64,000 bases of DNA, taken from Roseitalea sp. (GTDB lineage: Bacteria > Pseudomonadota > Alphaproteobacteria > Rhizobiales > Rhizobiaceae). Where the stretch lies: the NCBI GenBank assembly GCA_017642895.1, contig JAEPON010000003.1, positions 124,001 to 188,000 on the forward strand, in the 5' to 3' direction. The notes below the pieces were generated by a model. That model was not told where the DNA came from. It was given only the letters and a program-made list of their open reading frames with translations, and did no database searches. The number at the start of each line of letters is the position of its first letter. Position 1 is the first letter of the stretch. This document shows positions 16,575 through 25,054 of this stretch, piece after piece. Position numbers and translations under genes: made by a program.

Positions 16575-18167
16575 TCAGCCAAAGGCGTCGGGCATGGAGT
16601 CCTTCTTCTGTGCGATGAAGGCCAAAAGCGCCTCGTCGATCGCAGGATCGAGATCAGGCGCCTGGTAGGACGCCAGCCAGTCGCGGCACAGCGCGTTGGC
16701 GCGGTCCTCGACGCGCTTGCCGCCCTCGGCCAGCCATTGCTCGAACGAATTGTTGTCGGCCACCGTCGAGCGATAGAACGCCGTCTGGAAATTGGCCTGG
16801 GTGTGGGCGCATCCCAGATAGTGGCTGCCCGGCCCCACCTCGGCGATCGCGTCCATCGCCTGGCCGTTGTCGCTGAGATCGACGCCGCCGGCCATCGCCT
16901 GCATCACGCCAAGCTGGTCGGCATCGATCATGAATTTCTCATAGGACGAGACCAGCCCGCCCTCCAGCCAGCCGGCCGAATGCAGCGCGAAATTGGTGCC
17001 CGCCAGAAGCGTCATGTTGATCGTGTTGGCGCTTTCATGGGCGGCCTGCGCGTCGGGCAGTTTCGAGCCGCACAGCGAACCGCCCGTGCGGAACGGCAGG
17101 CCGAGCCGGCGCGCCAGTTGCGCCGCGCCATAGGAAACGAGCGAGGGTTCGGGCGTGCCAAAGGTCGGCGCGCCCGACTGCATGGAGATGGAGGCGGCGA
17201 ACGTGCCGAACAGGACCGGGGCGCCGGGCCGGCACAATTGGGTGAAGGCGGCGCCCGCCTGAACCTCGGCGAGGATCTGCGTCAGCGTGCCCGCGACCGT
17301 CACCGGGCTCATCGCGCCGGCCAGGATGAAGGGCGAGACGATGCAGGCCTGACCCGCCCGCGCATAGACCTTGGCCGCGCCCAGCATCGTGCCGTCGAAC
17401 ACCATGGGCGAATTGGCGTTGATCAGGTTGATCAGCACGCAATTGTCGTCGACGAACTCGTCGCCGAAGACCAGCTTCGCCATCGCCACCGAATCCTCGG
17501 CGCGCTCGGGCGCGGTCACCGAGCCCATGAACGGCTTGTCGGAATAGCGGATGTGCGAATAGACCATGTCCAGATGGCGCTTGTTGACCGGAATATCGAC
17601 CGGTTCGCACACCGTGCCGCCCGAATGGTGGATCGACGGCGCCAGATAGGCCAGCTTCACGAAATTGCGGAAATCCTCGATCGTCGCATAGCGCCGCTCG
17701 CCTTCGAGATCGCGCACGAAGGGCGGGCCGTAGACCGGCGCGAAGACCGTCGCGTCGCCGCCGATCTGCACCGACCGGGCCGGATTGCGCGCATGCTGGG
17801 TGAAGACCGGCGGCGCGGTCTTCAACAGGTCACGGCACAGGCCTTTCGGAAAGTGCACGCGCTCGCCCTTGACGTCGGCGCCGGCTTCCTTCCACAGCGC
17901 CAGCGCTTCGGTGTCCTCGCGGAACTCGATGCCGATCTCTTCGAGCACCCGATCCGCATTGGCCTCGATCAGCGCCAGACCCTCTTCGTTCAGCACTTCG
18001 TAGAGCGGGATCTGGCGCGTGATATAGGTGAGCTGCGGCCCTGCCCCGCCCCCGGTGCGCGATGCGCGCCGCGCCGCCGCCCCGCCCGATGCGCGCCGCC
18101 CGCGCCGATCCGCCGGCGGCTTTTCCGATGCGCCGGCCATTGCCGCCTGATCCTCGACCATGTTCAC
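16575..18167 (-). CDS. MttB-superfamily (non-pyrrolysine) methylamine/betaine:corrinoid methyltransferase
   Basis: A 530-residue member of the trimethylamine methyltransferase (MttB) superfamily. It reads through without an in-frame amber codon, so it belongs to the non-pyrrolysine group, whose studied members demethylate quaternary amines such as glycine betaine, proline betaine or carnitine and pass the methyl to a corrinoid protein. The (beta/alpha)8 barrel occupies about residues 50-500. The first 45 residues are an extra Arg/Gly/Ala-rich tail (RRGRRASGGAAARRASRTGG). It is divergent from the corrinoid protein gene at 18492, with a shared palindromic operator between them. The substrate is inferred as a quaternary amine from family and from the DMG/sarcosine enzymes in the window. 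Confidence 0.9.
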   Translation of the reverse strand: MNMVEDQAAMAGASEKPPADRRGRRASGGAAARRASRTGGGAGPQLTYITRQIPLYEVLNEEGLALIEANADRVLEEIGIEFREDTEALALWKEAGADVKGERVHFPKGLCRDLLKTAPPVFTQHARNPARSVQIGGDATVFAPVYGPPFVRDLEGERRYATIEDFRNFVKLAYLAPSIHHSGGTVCEPVDIPVNKRHLDMVYSHIRYSDKPFMGSVTAPERAEDSVAMAKLVFGDEFVDDNCVLINLINANSPMVFDGTMLGAAKVYARAGQACIVSPFILAGAMSPVTVAGTLTQILAEVQAGAAFTQLCRPGAPVLFGTFAASISMQSGAPTFGTPEPSLVSYGAAQLARRLGLPFRTGGSLCGSKLPDAQAAHESANTINMTLLAGTNFALHSAGWLEGGLVSSYEKFMIDADQLGVMQAMAGGVDLSDNGQAMDAIAEVGPGSHYLGCAHTQANFQTAFYRSTVADNNSFEQWLAEGGKRVEDRANALCRDWLASYQAPDLDPAIDEALLAFIAQKKDSMPDAFG

Positions 18168-18491
18168 CTTCCCCGACTGGCGCGACAGCGCATCCCGACA
18201 AATTCAGGGGAAATGGTAGGCCGAACCCGGCAACGCGCCAATGCCATGTGCGCCCTTGGCTTGTTTGCCGGCGACACGTCGCCACCGATCCGAACCCGCT
18301 TGCAAAGAAAACAAATAACGATATAAAGATGTTGTTATATGATTGGCGCTTCGGACAGGCCGATGAGTTCGGGCGTGATCGCAAACCGGTTTGTCGTATT
18401 CGTTTCACCACGAGTCGCAGCCGCCTCATTTGACAATCGGCAAAAACGCGTAGCATGTCGCGAACTGCCGGCCGGTTGGGAGACCGCACAC
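18168..18491. other. Divergent control region of mttB-like and corrinoid protein genes
   Basis: A 324-bp intergenic region holding the promoters of both genes. It contains an AT-rich palindromic site at 18321-18340. No other gene is seen. Confidence 0.6.
18321..18340. promoter_or_regulatory. AT-rich palindromic operator (site 1)
   Basis: The left half ATATAAAGAT is followed by the degenerate right half GTTGTTATAT; the outer 6 bp on each side are perfect inverted repeats. It is a variant of the better palindrome at 23865-23888, which shares the ATATAAAGA half site. It lies about 150 bp from both divergent starts. It resembles what I recall of operators for ArsR-type SAM/SAH-responsive regulators of methionine-cycle genes; this identification is inference. 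Confidence 0.65.
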
Positions 18492-19193
18492 ATGTCAGAC
18501 GAAGACGAGATCATCCTTTCGGAACTGTCGGACGACGAACTCGTCCAGCAGATGCATGACGACCTCTATGACGGCCTGAAGGAAGAGATCACCGAGGGCA
18601 CGCCGATCCTGCTCGATCGCGGCTGGGCGCCCTATGACGTGCTCACCAAGGCACTGGTCGAGGGGATGCGCATCGTCGGCGAGGATTTCCGTGACGGTAT
18701 CCTGTTCGTGCCCGAAGTGCTGCTGTCGGCCAACGCGATGAAGGCGGGCATGGCGATCCTGCGCCCGCTTCTGGCCGAGACCGGCGCGCCCAAGCTGGGC
18801 AAGATGGTGATCGGCACGGTCAAGGGCGACATTCACGACATCGGCAAGAACCTTGTCGGCATGATGATGGAAGGCGCCGGCTTCGATGTCGTCGATCTGG
18901 GCATCAACAATCCGGTCGAGAACTATCTTGAGGCGATCGAGAAGGAACAGCCCGACATTGTCGGCATGAGCGCCCTTCTGACGACGACCATGCCCTATAT
19001 GAAGGTCGTCATCGACACGATGAAGGAAAAGGGCATTCGCGACGATTATGTCGTCCTGGTGGGCGGCGCGCCGCTCAACGAGGAATTCGGCCAGGCGATC
19101 GGCGCCGACGCCTATTGCCGCGACGCGGCGGTGGCCGTCGAGACGGCCAAGATGTTCATGAAGCGCCGCCACAACCAGATGGAGAGCGCCTGA
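18492..19193 (+). CDS. Corrinoid-binding protein (MttC/MtbC-like)
   Basis: The methyl carrier of the system: its cobalamin is methylated by the MttB-like enzyme and demethylated by the methyl-THF:corrinoid methyltransferase. The 233 residues contain an N-terminal helical cap (about 1-95) and a C-terminal Rossmann-like B12-binding domain with the signature DIHDIGKN, in which His115 should be the lower axial ligand. The downstream segments MSALLTTTM and VLVGGAP are typical. The ATG at 18492 is chosen because it begins the family alignment; the frame is open further upstream. The gene is divergent from the mttB-like gene. Confidence 0.95.
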   Translation: MSDEDEIILSELSDDELVQQMHDDLYDGLKEEITEGTPILLDRGWAPYDVLTKALVEGMRIVGEDFRDGILFVPEVLLSANAMKAGMAILRPLLAETGAPKLGKMVIGTVKGDIHDIGKNLVGMMMEGAGFDVVDLGINNPVENYLEAIEKEQPDIVGMSALLTTTMPYMKVVIDTMKEKGIRDDYVVLVGGAPLNEEFGQAIGADAYCRDAAVAVETAKMFMKRRHNQMESA

Positions 19194-19217
19194 CAGGCAC
19201 CATCGGCCCGACGTCGC

Positions 19218-20360
19218 TCAGGCGTCGCGCCATGTGACGAGCTTTGTGACGGCGAAGTTGAAAAGCGCGCTCATCAGGGCACCGGACAGGCCGGCGATCC
19301 AGACCGGCGCACCGAATTCGAACATGCGCTCGGAAAAGGCGACATTGCCGATCGCGCCGATCGAGCAGACCGCATAAAATGTCAGAAGGCCGGCCCAGAA
19401 CCGTTTGCCGGTCAGTTTCCGGTGCCCGAACGTCACCTCGTTGTTGAAGGCGAAGTTCGTCGTCATGGCCATGTAGGTCGCAAGGATCTGCGACAGGACA
19501 AAGCCGATCCCCAGGGCCGAATTGGCCAGATAGAGCGCGGCGAGATGCACCAGAAGACCGCTCGATCCCACAAGGGCGAACAACAGGAATTGCGCCGGTA
19601 TCAAACCGCCGGTGAAGCGCGAGACCAGAAGCCCCAGAAACTGCACCGTGACAAGGAAGCCCAGCTTGCTTTCGCCCGCCACCCGCTCGCGGAACTCGAA
19701 CGGCACCTCGCGTATGTCCAGTTCGGAGCCATAGCGGCTGACGATGTCGAACAGGATCTTGAATCCTTCGCGCGACACCGTTCCGGCAACCATGTCGGCG
19801 ACATCGCGCCGCATCATGAAAAAGCCGCTCATCGGGTCGGTCGTGTATCGGCCGGTGATCATGTTGGCGAGCGATGTGGCAAGCTCGCTGCCCTTGGCCC
19901 GCGATTTCTTGTGAAAGCCGCCACCGGCCTTTTTGCCCTCGACATAGCGCGAGCCGATCACCAGGTCGGCACCGTCGGCGATCTGGCCCAGCATGACCGG
20001 CAGCCGCGTCTCGTCGTGCTGCATGTCGGCATCCATGACCACGACGACCGGCGCATTGGCGGCCATCATGCCTTCAAGGCATGCGCCCGACAGGCCGCGC
20101 CGTCCGACCCGGCGAATGCACCGCACATGCGGGCGGGTTCGGGCAACCGAACGCGTGACCTCGGCGGTGCCGTCGGGGCTGTCATCGTCGACAACGATGA
20201 TCTCATGCGCAACACCGCCCAGCGCCTCGCCGATCTTGTCGACAATGACCGGAATGTTTTCGGCTTCATTGTAGGCCGGCAGCACGACGGTCAGCTCCGG
20301 CGCTGCCGTCGGCAGGCGCGGGTCGCCGTCCATTTCGGTGGAGATTGTCTGATGCTTCAA
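19218..20360 (-). CDS. GT2 polyprenyl-phosphate glycosyltransferase with GtrA domain
   Basis: A 380-residue two-domain protein. The N-terminal part is a family 2 glycosyltransferase of the dolichol-phosphate mannose synthase type, with VVDDDSPDGT and the metal-binding VVMDADMQHDE. The C-terminal part (about residues 250-380) has four membrane segments of the GtrA type, linked to transfer or flipping of polyprenyl-phosphate sugars. It would make a lipid-linked sugar for envelope glycans. It separates the corrinoid protein gene from the DUF1638 operon, is on the opposite strand, and is probably unrelated to methyl transfer. Confidence 0.92.
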   Translation of the reverse strand: MKHQTISTEMDGDPRLPTAAPELTVVLPAYNEAENIPVIVDKIGEALGGVAHEIIVVDDDSPDGTAEVTRSVARTRPHVRCIRRVGRRGLSGACLEGMMAANAPVVVVMDADMQHDETRLPVMLGQIADGADLVIGSRYVEGKKAGGGFHKKSRAKGSELATSLANMITGRYTTDPMSGFFMMRRDVADMVAGTVSREGFKILFDIVSRYGSELDIREVPFEFRERVAGESKLGFLVTVQFLGLLVSRFTGGLIPAQFLLFALVGSSGLLVHLAALYLANSALGIGFVLSQILATYMAMTTNFAFNNEVTFGHRKLTGKRFWAGLLTFYAVCSIGAIGNVAFSERMFEFGAPVWIAGLSGALMSALFNFAVTKLVTWRDA

Positions 20361-20463
20361 GCGCTGATTCTCGTCTCGTCGCCGGGCCTGTCGGTCCTAC
20401 ACCGGATGACGCGGCGGCGGCAATCGGCTAGGAGATTACAGTTTGGAAAGCTTGTGAAATGCC

Positions 20464-21105
20464 ATGATGCCAGACGCTGACCGAAAAATCCCGGCCGAGC
20501 CCGTCCGCGTGATCGGATGCGGCATGATTGCCCGCGAAATCCTCGACGTGTGCCGGGCCAACGGGCTTGATCACATTTCGCTGTCCTGCCTGCCGGCGGA
20601 CTATCACCATCATCCCGAACGCATCGCGCCGGCTGTCGATACAGCGATTGTCCGCGCCCGCCGCGAAGGTTTCGAGCGCATCTTCGTCGGCTATGCCGAC
20701 TGTGGCACCGGCGGCCACCTGGACCAAGTCTGCCAGAAACACGGTGTCGAGCGGATCGCCGGGCCGCATTGCTTTGCCTTTTATATCGGCAACGCGCCAT
20801 TTGCCGCTGCCGGCGACGACGAATACCTGACCACCTTCTTCATGACCGACTTTCTCGCCCGCCATTTCGACACGTTCCTGATCCGGCCGCTCGGCCTCGA
20901 CCAGCATCCCGAACTGCGCGATGACTATTTCGGCCATTACACCCGGCTTTTGTACATCGCACAGACCGACGATGCCGACCTGACCGACAAGGCGCGGCGC
21001 GCCGCTGATCGTCTCGGCCTTGCCTTCGAGCGCCGCATGACCGGTTATGGCGACCTTGTTCCGGCCCTCGTCTCCGCCGCCAGGCCAGCGGACAAAAGTC
21101 TGTAA
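20464..21105 (+). CDS. DUF1638 protein associated with corrinoid methyltransferases
   Basis: A 213-residue protein of the DUF1638 family, whose function has not been established as far as I know; members often lie beside MttB-type genes. Conserved-looking cysteines and histidines occur in VIGCGMIAREI, LSCLPADYHHHPE, GYADCGTGGHLD and GPHCFAFYIG, enough for metal or corrinoid binding. There is no signal peptide. It heads the operon that runs to the RACo-like gene, which supports an accessory role in methyl transfer, for example corrinoid handling or substrate channelling; this is inference. The start is the first of two adjacent ATG codons. Confidence 0.85.
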   Translation: MMPDADRKIPAEPVRVIGCGMIAREILDVCRANGLDHISLSCLPADYHHHPERIAPAVDTAIVRARREGFERIFVGYADCGTGGHLDQVCQKHGVERIAGPHCFAFYIGNAPFAAAGDDEYLTTFFMTDFLARHFDTFLIRPLGLDQHPELRDDYFGHYTRLLYIAQTDDADLTDKARRAADRLGLAFERRMTGYGDLVPALVSAARPADKSL

Positions 21106-21168
21106 AGAAAATCGTGTCATGATGGCGCACGAAACGGGGATTGATGCCCATGGTGCCGATAACCAGCC

Positions 21169-21840
21169 ATGACCCAGCAGCCGATGTTTGACCAGATGCA
21201 CATTGCCGGCGAGGCGATAGACACGCCGAAGTTGCCGCCCTATCGGCCACGGCCGCTTTCTGCCGTTCTGCGTGAATTGGCCGCGCGCGAACAGGGCGAT
21301 GTGACAGTGCGTTGCATTCGCGACGCGCTGGCCGACCGGTCGTTTGCGACATTCCTGGTTTTCACCTGCGTGATCAACATGCTGCCCTTCCCGCCCGGCT
21401 CGACGGTTGTGCTGGGCGTGCCGATCGTCCTCGTCGCCCTGCAAATGGTGGCCGGTCATGACACGGTCTGGCTGCCGGAATTCTTTTTGAGGCGCTCGAT
21501 GCGCCATCAGAGCTTCGACCGGATGACCCGCCGCGTCATCCCGCTTCTTGAAAAGCTCGAAACCTGGATCCGGCCGCGCCGCTGGCCCTTTTCCAGCCAC
21601 CGGGCAGCGGAGCGAATCGTCGGCCTTTATGCGCTGATCCTGGGCGTCGCCGTTGTCATCCCCGTGCCTTTCGGCAACTGGCTGCCCGCCTTTGCCTGCG
21701 CCATTTGCGGGCTCGCCCTTTCGGAGCGCGACGGCCGATGGCTCTGGATCGGCGTGATCACCGGCGTCATCTCGATTCTTGTCATCTTCGCCGTCATTTT
21801 CACCGCCGGCACCTTCGCCATGCACTGGATGAGTGGTTAG
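21169..21840 (+). CDS. ExoD-family membrane protein
   Basis: A 223-residue inner-membrane protein of the ExoD family, named for a rhizobial gene that affects exopolysaccharide and alkali tolerance; the biochemical role is unknown. The N-terminal 60 residues are cytoplasmic, followed by a hydrophobic hairpin around FLVFTCVINMLPFPPGS and further membrane segments in the last 80 residues. It lies 63 bp after the DUF1638 gene, and its stop codon directly abuts the ATG of the formyltransferase-like gene. No link of ExoD to methyl transfer is known to me, so its place here may be chance. Confidence 0.88.
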   Translation: MTQQPMFDQMHIAGEAIDTPKLPPYRPRPLSAVLRELAAREQGDVTVRCIRDALADRSFATFLVFTCVINMLPFPPGSTVVLGVPIVLVALQMVAGHDTVWLPEFFLRRSMRHQSFDRMTRRVIPLLEKLETWIRPRRWPFSSHRAAERIVGLYALILGVAVVIPVPFGNWLPAFACAICGLALSERDGRWLWIGVITGVISILVIFAVIFTAGTFAMHWMSG

Positions 21841-22605
21841 ATGGCGGCATCGCTTGCCGTGCTGACCGCCGGCGGCCAGGCACCGGCGATGATCGTCAAC
21901 GCATTAAAGCGGCATCATCCTGATCTGATCGTGTTCATCGAACCGCCCGAATCGCGCGGCGCGTTCCTGAAACGCCGTGCCCGCAAGCTGGGCTGGCTGC
22001 AGGTGACGGGACAATTCCCGGTCATGGTGGGTTCGCGCCTGTCGAAAAAGGCGCTCAATGCCCGCTTCGCCGAACTTGAACGGGACGATCATGTGTCGAT
22101 GACATTGCCGGACACACCGGATATCCGCCATGTTCCGTCCGGCAACGATCCGGCCTTTGTCGAAGCGCTCGAAAAGGCCGCACCCGACCTTTTGTTTCTG
22201 GTCGGCGCGCGCATGCTCAAGCCGGCAACGCTCGATGCGATCGCCTGCCCGATCATCAATTTTCACGCCGGCATCACGCCGCACTATCGCGGTTTGAACG
22301 GCGGCTACTGGGCATTGGCCGAAGGCCGGCCCGACCTGTACGGCGGCACCATCCATCGCGTCGATGCAGGCGTCGACACCGGCGCGGTGATCGCCCAGAA
22401 GATTTGCCAACCCCGCCCTTCGGACACCATATTCACCCATCAACACGTCATCACCGCCCAATGCGCGGAGTTGTGCGCGGCGGCGGTGGAGGAAGCATTG
22501 GCCGGCCGCGTGATGGACCCGCAGCCGACCGGCCCGTCGCGGCAATACTACCACCCGACCCTGTGGGGCTGGATTGCCAGGGGTCTGCGCGGCGGCGTGT
22601 GGTAG
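21841..22605 (+). CDS. Formyltransferase-like protein (PF00551-type, stand-alone)
   Basis: A 254-residue protein with one formyltransferase domain and no C-terminal substrate domain. The catalytic signature is present: Asn and His in INFHAGITPHYRGLNG and the Asp in HRVDAGVDTGAVIAQ. Related proteins use 10-formyl-tetrahydrofolate to formylate amino sugars, methionyl-tRNA or GAR, but this one is not fmt or purN by length or layout. It starts immediately after the ExoD stop. Its location within a tetrahydrofolate-linked operon suggests a role that uses or senses 10-formyl-THF; the acceptor is unknown. Confidence 0.85.
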   Translation: MAASLAVLTAGGQAPAMIVNALKRHHPDLIVFIEPPESRGAFLKRRARKLGWLQVTGQFPVMVGSRLSKKALNARFAELERDDHVSMTLPDTPDIRHVPSGNDPAFVEALEKAAPDLLFLVGARMLKPATLDAIACPIINFHAGITPHYRGLNGGYWALAEGRPDLYGGTIHRVDAGVDTGAVIAQKICQPRPSDTIFTHQHVITAQCAELCAAAVEEALAGRVMDPQPTGPSRQYYHPTLWGWIARGLRGGVW

Positions 22606-22701
22606 GTGCGACAGCCTGTCGCTTTTGGATTTGAGCGCGTCGCCCGCAAGGAAGCCGCGCACCGCCATCTCCAACATTGTCATATGTGAAAGGACTTCAA
22701 A

Positions 22702-23013
22702 TTGGCTGACCGGATCATCGTCTATTGGCGCGACATCCCCGCCCAGGTGATTGTCAAGAAACGGCGCGACGCCGCCAAGCGCGAACTGTCGCTGCGGTTC
22801 ACCGAGGCAATCGACATGTGCGCCATGCGCGTTGGCGCAAGGGACAGCGACGCCTATCTCGCCGAATGGCGCAAGGGTGATCCCGAAAAGGTCAGCGACG
22901 ATCTGGAGGCCGAGGCCGACAAGGCGGCTCGGCACCTTGAGGACAATTATACACCCGAACGCCTGAAGGCCCTGGTCAAGGCTGAAGGGTTCGAGACCGA
23001 CAACGCCGCATAG
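22702..23013 (+). CDS. Small PF13769-type 'virulence factor' domain protein
   Basis: A 103-residue soluble protein starting at a TTG. The opening ADRIIVYWRDIPAQVIVKKR and the C-terminal segment NYTPERLKALVKAEGF match the small family annotated in databases as 'virulence factor', a name with little functional meaning. It is acidic in the middle and helical towards the end. It is 21 bp upstream of the MetF-like gene and in the methyl-transfer operon. I infer a partner or regulator of the MetF-like or methyltransferase enzymes; no catalytic residues are evident. Confidence 0.75.
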   Translation: MADRIIVYWRDIPAQVIVKKRRDAAKRELSLRFTEAIDMCAMRVGARDSDAYLAEWRKGDPEKVSDDLEAEADKAARHLEDNYTPERLKALVKAEGFETDNAA

Positions 23014-23034
23014 CCAGACAACGGAACCGGTGCC

Positions 23035-23913
23035 ATGACAAAGCCGCGCATACCCGCCTCGATCGAGGTCGCTCCCAAACAGGCCATCGAATCGGCCGAC
23101 CTGCCCGGCCTGTTTCCGGCCGGAACGCGCGTCTACATCACCGATGTCGGGTCCGATCCGTCGCCGGTGCTGGTGCGCGCGGCCCGGCGCGTGCGCGACC
23201 TCGGCTACGAGCCGGTACCGCATTTCGCCTCGCGACGGCTGACCACACGCGCAGCGCTTGAGGAACGCGTCAAGGCCATGACGGCCGAAGCGGGCGTGAC
23301 CGACATTCTCGTCATTGGCGGCGGGCTGGAAAAACCGGCCGGCGACTTCACCTCGACCATGGAGGTGCTTGAAACAGGCTTCCTCGACGCGCACGGCATC
23401 ACCGATATCGGCATTGCCGGCCACCCGGAAGGCTCGCCCGATTTCAACGAGCAGGTCGCGCTGGAAGCGCTGCGTCTGAAGAAGAATTTCGGCGAGCGCA
23501 CCGGCGCGCGGATGCGCATCGTCACCCAGTTCGGTTTCGACGGCGAGAAATTCGCGCGCTGGGCCAATGGTTTGCGCAACAGCGGCATCGACATGCCGGT
23601 GCATCTGGGCGTTGCCGGCCCGGCCAAGGTCACAACGCTCGTCAAGTTCGCCGCCATGTGCGGCGTCGGCAATTCGCTCAGCTTCTTCAAGCGCAACACG
23701 CGCTCGATCGCCACGCTGGCCACGTCGCACTCGCCCGAAAGCGTGGTCGGCCCGATCGAGCAGGCCTGGCACGAAAACCCGGCGGGCGGCATCCGCCAAA
23801 TCCATGTTTTCCCGTTCGGCGGCATCAAAAAAGCGGCCGAGTGGCTTGAACAGCGCGGCTCATGGGATATAAAGACATCTTTATATCCTCATGTTCAATC
23901 GAACGGCGTCTAG
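23035..23913 (+). CDS. MetF-like methylenetetrahydrofolate reductase of the methyl-transfer operon
   Basis: A 292-residue single-domain protein with the methylenetetrahydrofolate reductase fold. Recognisable parts are LVIGGGLEKPAG, the catalytic-region segment GIAGHPEGSPD, and the FAD-site segment RIVTQFGFDGEKF. It interconverts 5-methyl- and 5,10-methylene-tetrahydrofolate; in this operon it most likely runs in the oxidative direction, draining methyl groups taken from amines. The sequence is distant from housekeeping MetF. Its last codons contain a perfect palindromic operator, so the next gene may have its own promoter. The start ATG follows a short AACGGAACCGG spacer. Confidence 0.88.
   Translation: MTKPRIPASIEVAPKQAIESADLPGLFPAGTRVYITDVGSDPSPVLVRAARRVRDLGYEPVPHFASRRLTTRAALEERVKAMTAEAGVTDILVIGGGLEKPAGDFTSTMEVLETGFLDAHGITDIGIAGHPEGSPDFNEQVALEALRLKKNFGERTGARMRIVTQFGFDGEKFARWANGLRNSGIDMPVHLGVAGPAKVTTLVKFAAMCGVGNSLSFFKRNTRSIATLATSHSPESVVGPIEQAWHENPAGGIRQIHVFPFGGIKKAAEWLEQRGSWDIKTSLYPHVQSNGV
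23865..23888. promoter_or_regulatory. AT-rich palindromic operator (site 2), inside the metF-like coding end
   Basis: A perfect 10-bp inverted repeat, GGATATAAAG and CTTTATATCC, with a 4-base centre (ACAT). It is an isolated AT block in GC-rich sequence. It encodes the C-terminal residues IKTSLYP of the MetF-like protein and ends 56 bp before the ATG of the methyltransferase gene. The same half site occurs in the mttB/corrinoid protein intergenic region at 18321-18340. Confidence 0.75.
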
Positions 23914-23944
23914 CCACAGCGCCAGCCTCGGGACCCGCATCATC

Positions 23945-25045
23945 ATGACACGCACCGTCGTCGCCTCCGCGACCAAGGAAATCATTATCGGCTTCGACCA
24001 GCCCTTTTGCGTGATCGGCGAGCGGATCAATCCGACCGGCCGCAAGATCCTCAACGAGGAACTGGAACGCGACGACTTTTCGCGTGTGGAAGCCGACGCG
24101 ATCGCCCAGGTGGAGGCGGGCGCGACGGTTCTCGACATCAATTCCGGCGCCGTCTTTTCGAGCAAGATGGCCGAGGATCCGCGCTACGCCGACAACAATT
24201 TCGTCGAGCCGATGCTGATGCCCAAGCTCATCGAAGTCGTTCAGAACGTCACCGATTGCCCGCTCTGCATCGATTCGTCCGTGCCCGGCGCGCTCGAGAA
24301 CGGCCTGAAGGCCGCCAAGGGACGGCCGCTGCTCAACTCGGTCACCGGCGAGGAAGAGCGGCTGGAACTCGTCCTGCCGCTCGTCAAGAAATATGACGTG
24401 CCCGTGGTCGCCATTTCAAACGACGACACCGGCATCTCCGAAGACCCGGACGTGCGCTTCGCCGTCGCCAAGACGATTGTCGAGCGCGCGGCCGATCACG
24501 GCATTCCCGCCCACGACATCGTTGTCGATCCGCTGGTCATGCCGATCGGCGCCATGGCGACCGCCGGTCATCAGGTGTTCACACTGGTCCGCCGCCTGCG
24601 CAAGGAACTGGGCGTCAACACCACCTGCGGCGCCTCCAACATCTCGTTCGGCCTGCCCAACCGCCACGGCATCAACAATGCGTTCCTGCCCATGGCGTTC
24701 GCCGCCGGCATGACCAGCGCGATCATGAACCCGGTCGCCCTGCCCGTGGGTCCCAAGAAGATCGCCGAAAAGAAGGCCGAGGTGGAGGCCGCGGGCATCG
24801 TCCTGCCGCCGGACATGGATGACGAGACCTTCGTCCGCCTGTTCGGCATGGGTTCGACCAGACCGCGCCCGGGCAAGGAGATGGAGGCGATCCGCGCCGC
24901 CAACTTCCTGCTCAACCATGATGATGGCGGAGCGGACTGGATCAATTTCAACAAGCCCGCATCCACATCGGCCGCCAACACCAACGCGCGCGGCGGCCGC
25001 GCCGGCGGTCGCCGTGGTGGCCGCGCTGCACGGGCACGGGGGTGA
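23945..25045 (+). CDS. Methyltetrahydrofolate:corrinoid methyltransferase (MtgA/AcsE-like)
   Basis: A 366-residue pterin-binding-domain enzyme. It would move the methyl group between methyl-corrinoid protein and tetrahydrofolate. Signature parts are CVIGERINPTGRKIL near the N-terminus, VLDINSGA, the substrate-site segment SNDDTGI, and GASNISFGLPNRHGIN. It is longer than AcsE by about 100 residues at the C-terminus, ending in an Arg/Gly tail (NARGGRAGGRRGGRAARARG). The ATG at 23945 is chosen because homology begins soon after it; an ATG at 23891 in frame would start within the operator region. It lies between the MetF-like and RACo-like genes. Confidence 0.9.
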   Translation: MTRTVVASATKEIIIGFDQPFCVIGERINPTGRKILNEELERDDFSRVEADAIAQVEAGATVLDINSGAVFSSKMAEDPRYADNNFVEPMLMPKLIEVVQNVTDCPLCIDSSVPGALENGLKAAKGRPLLNSVTGEEERLELVLPLVKKYDVPVVAISNDDTGISEDPDVRFAVAKTIVERAADHGIPAHDIVVDPLVMPIGAMATAGHQVFTLVRRLRKELGVNTTCGASNISFGLPNRHGINNAFLPMAFAAGMTSAIMNPVALPVGPKKIAEKKAEVEAAGIVLPPDMDDETFVRLFGMGSTRPRPGKEMEAIRAANFLLNHDDGGADWINFNKPASTSAANTNARGGRAGGRRGGRAARARG

Positions 25046-25054
25046 ACCCTGCTG

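Noticed and set aside
16575..18167. Pyrrolysine-dependent MttB
   Set aside because: The gene reads through as one frame with no internal TAG, and no pyl genes or tRNA-Pyl were seen.
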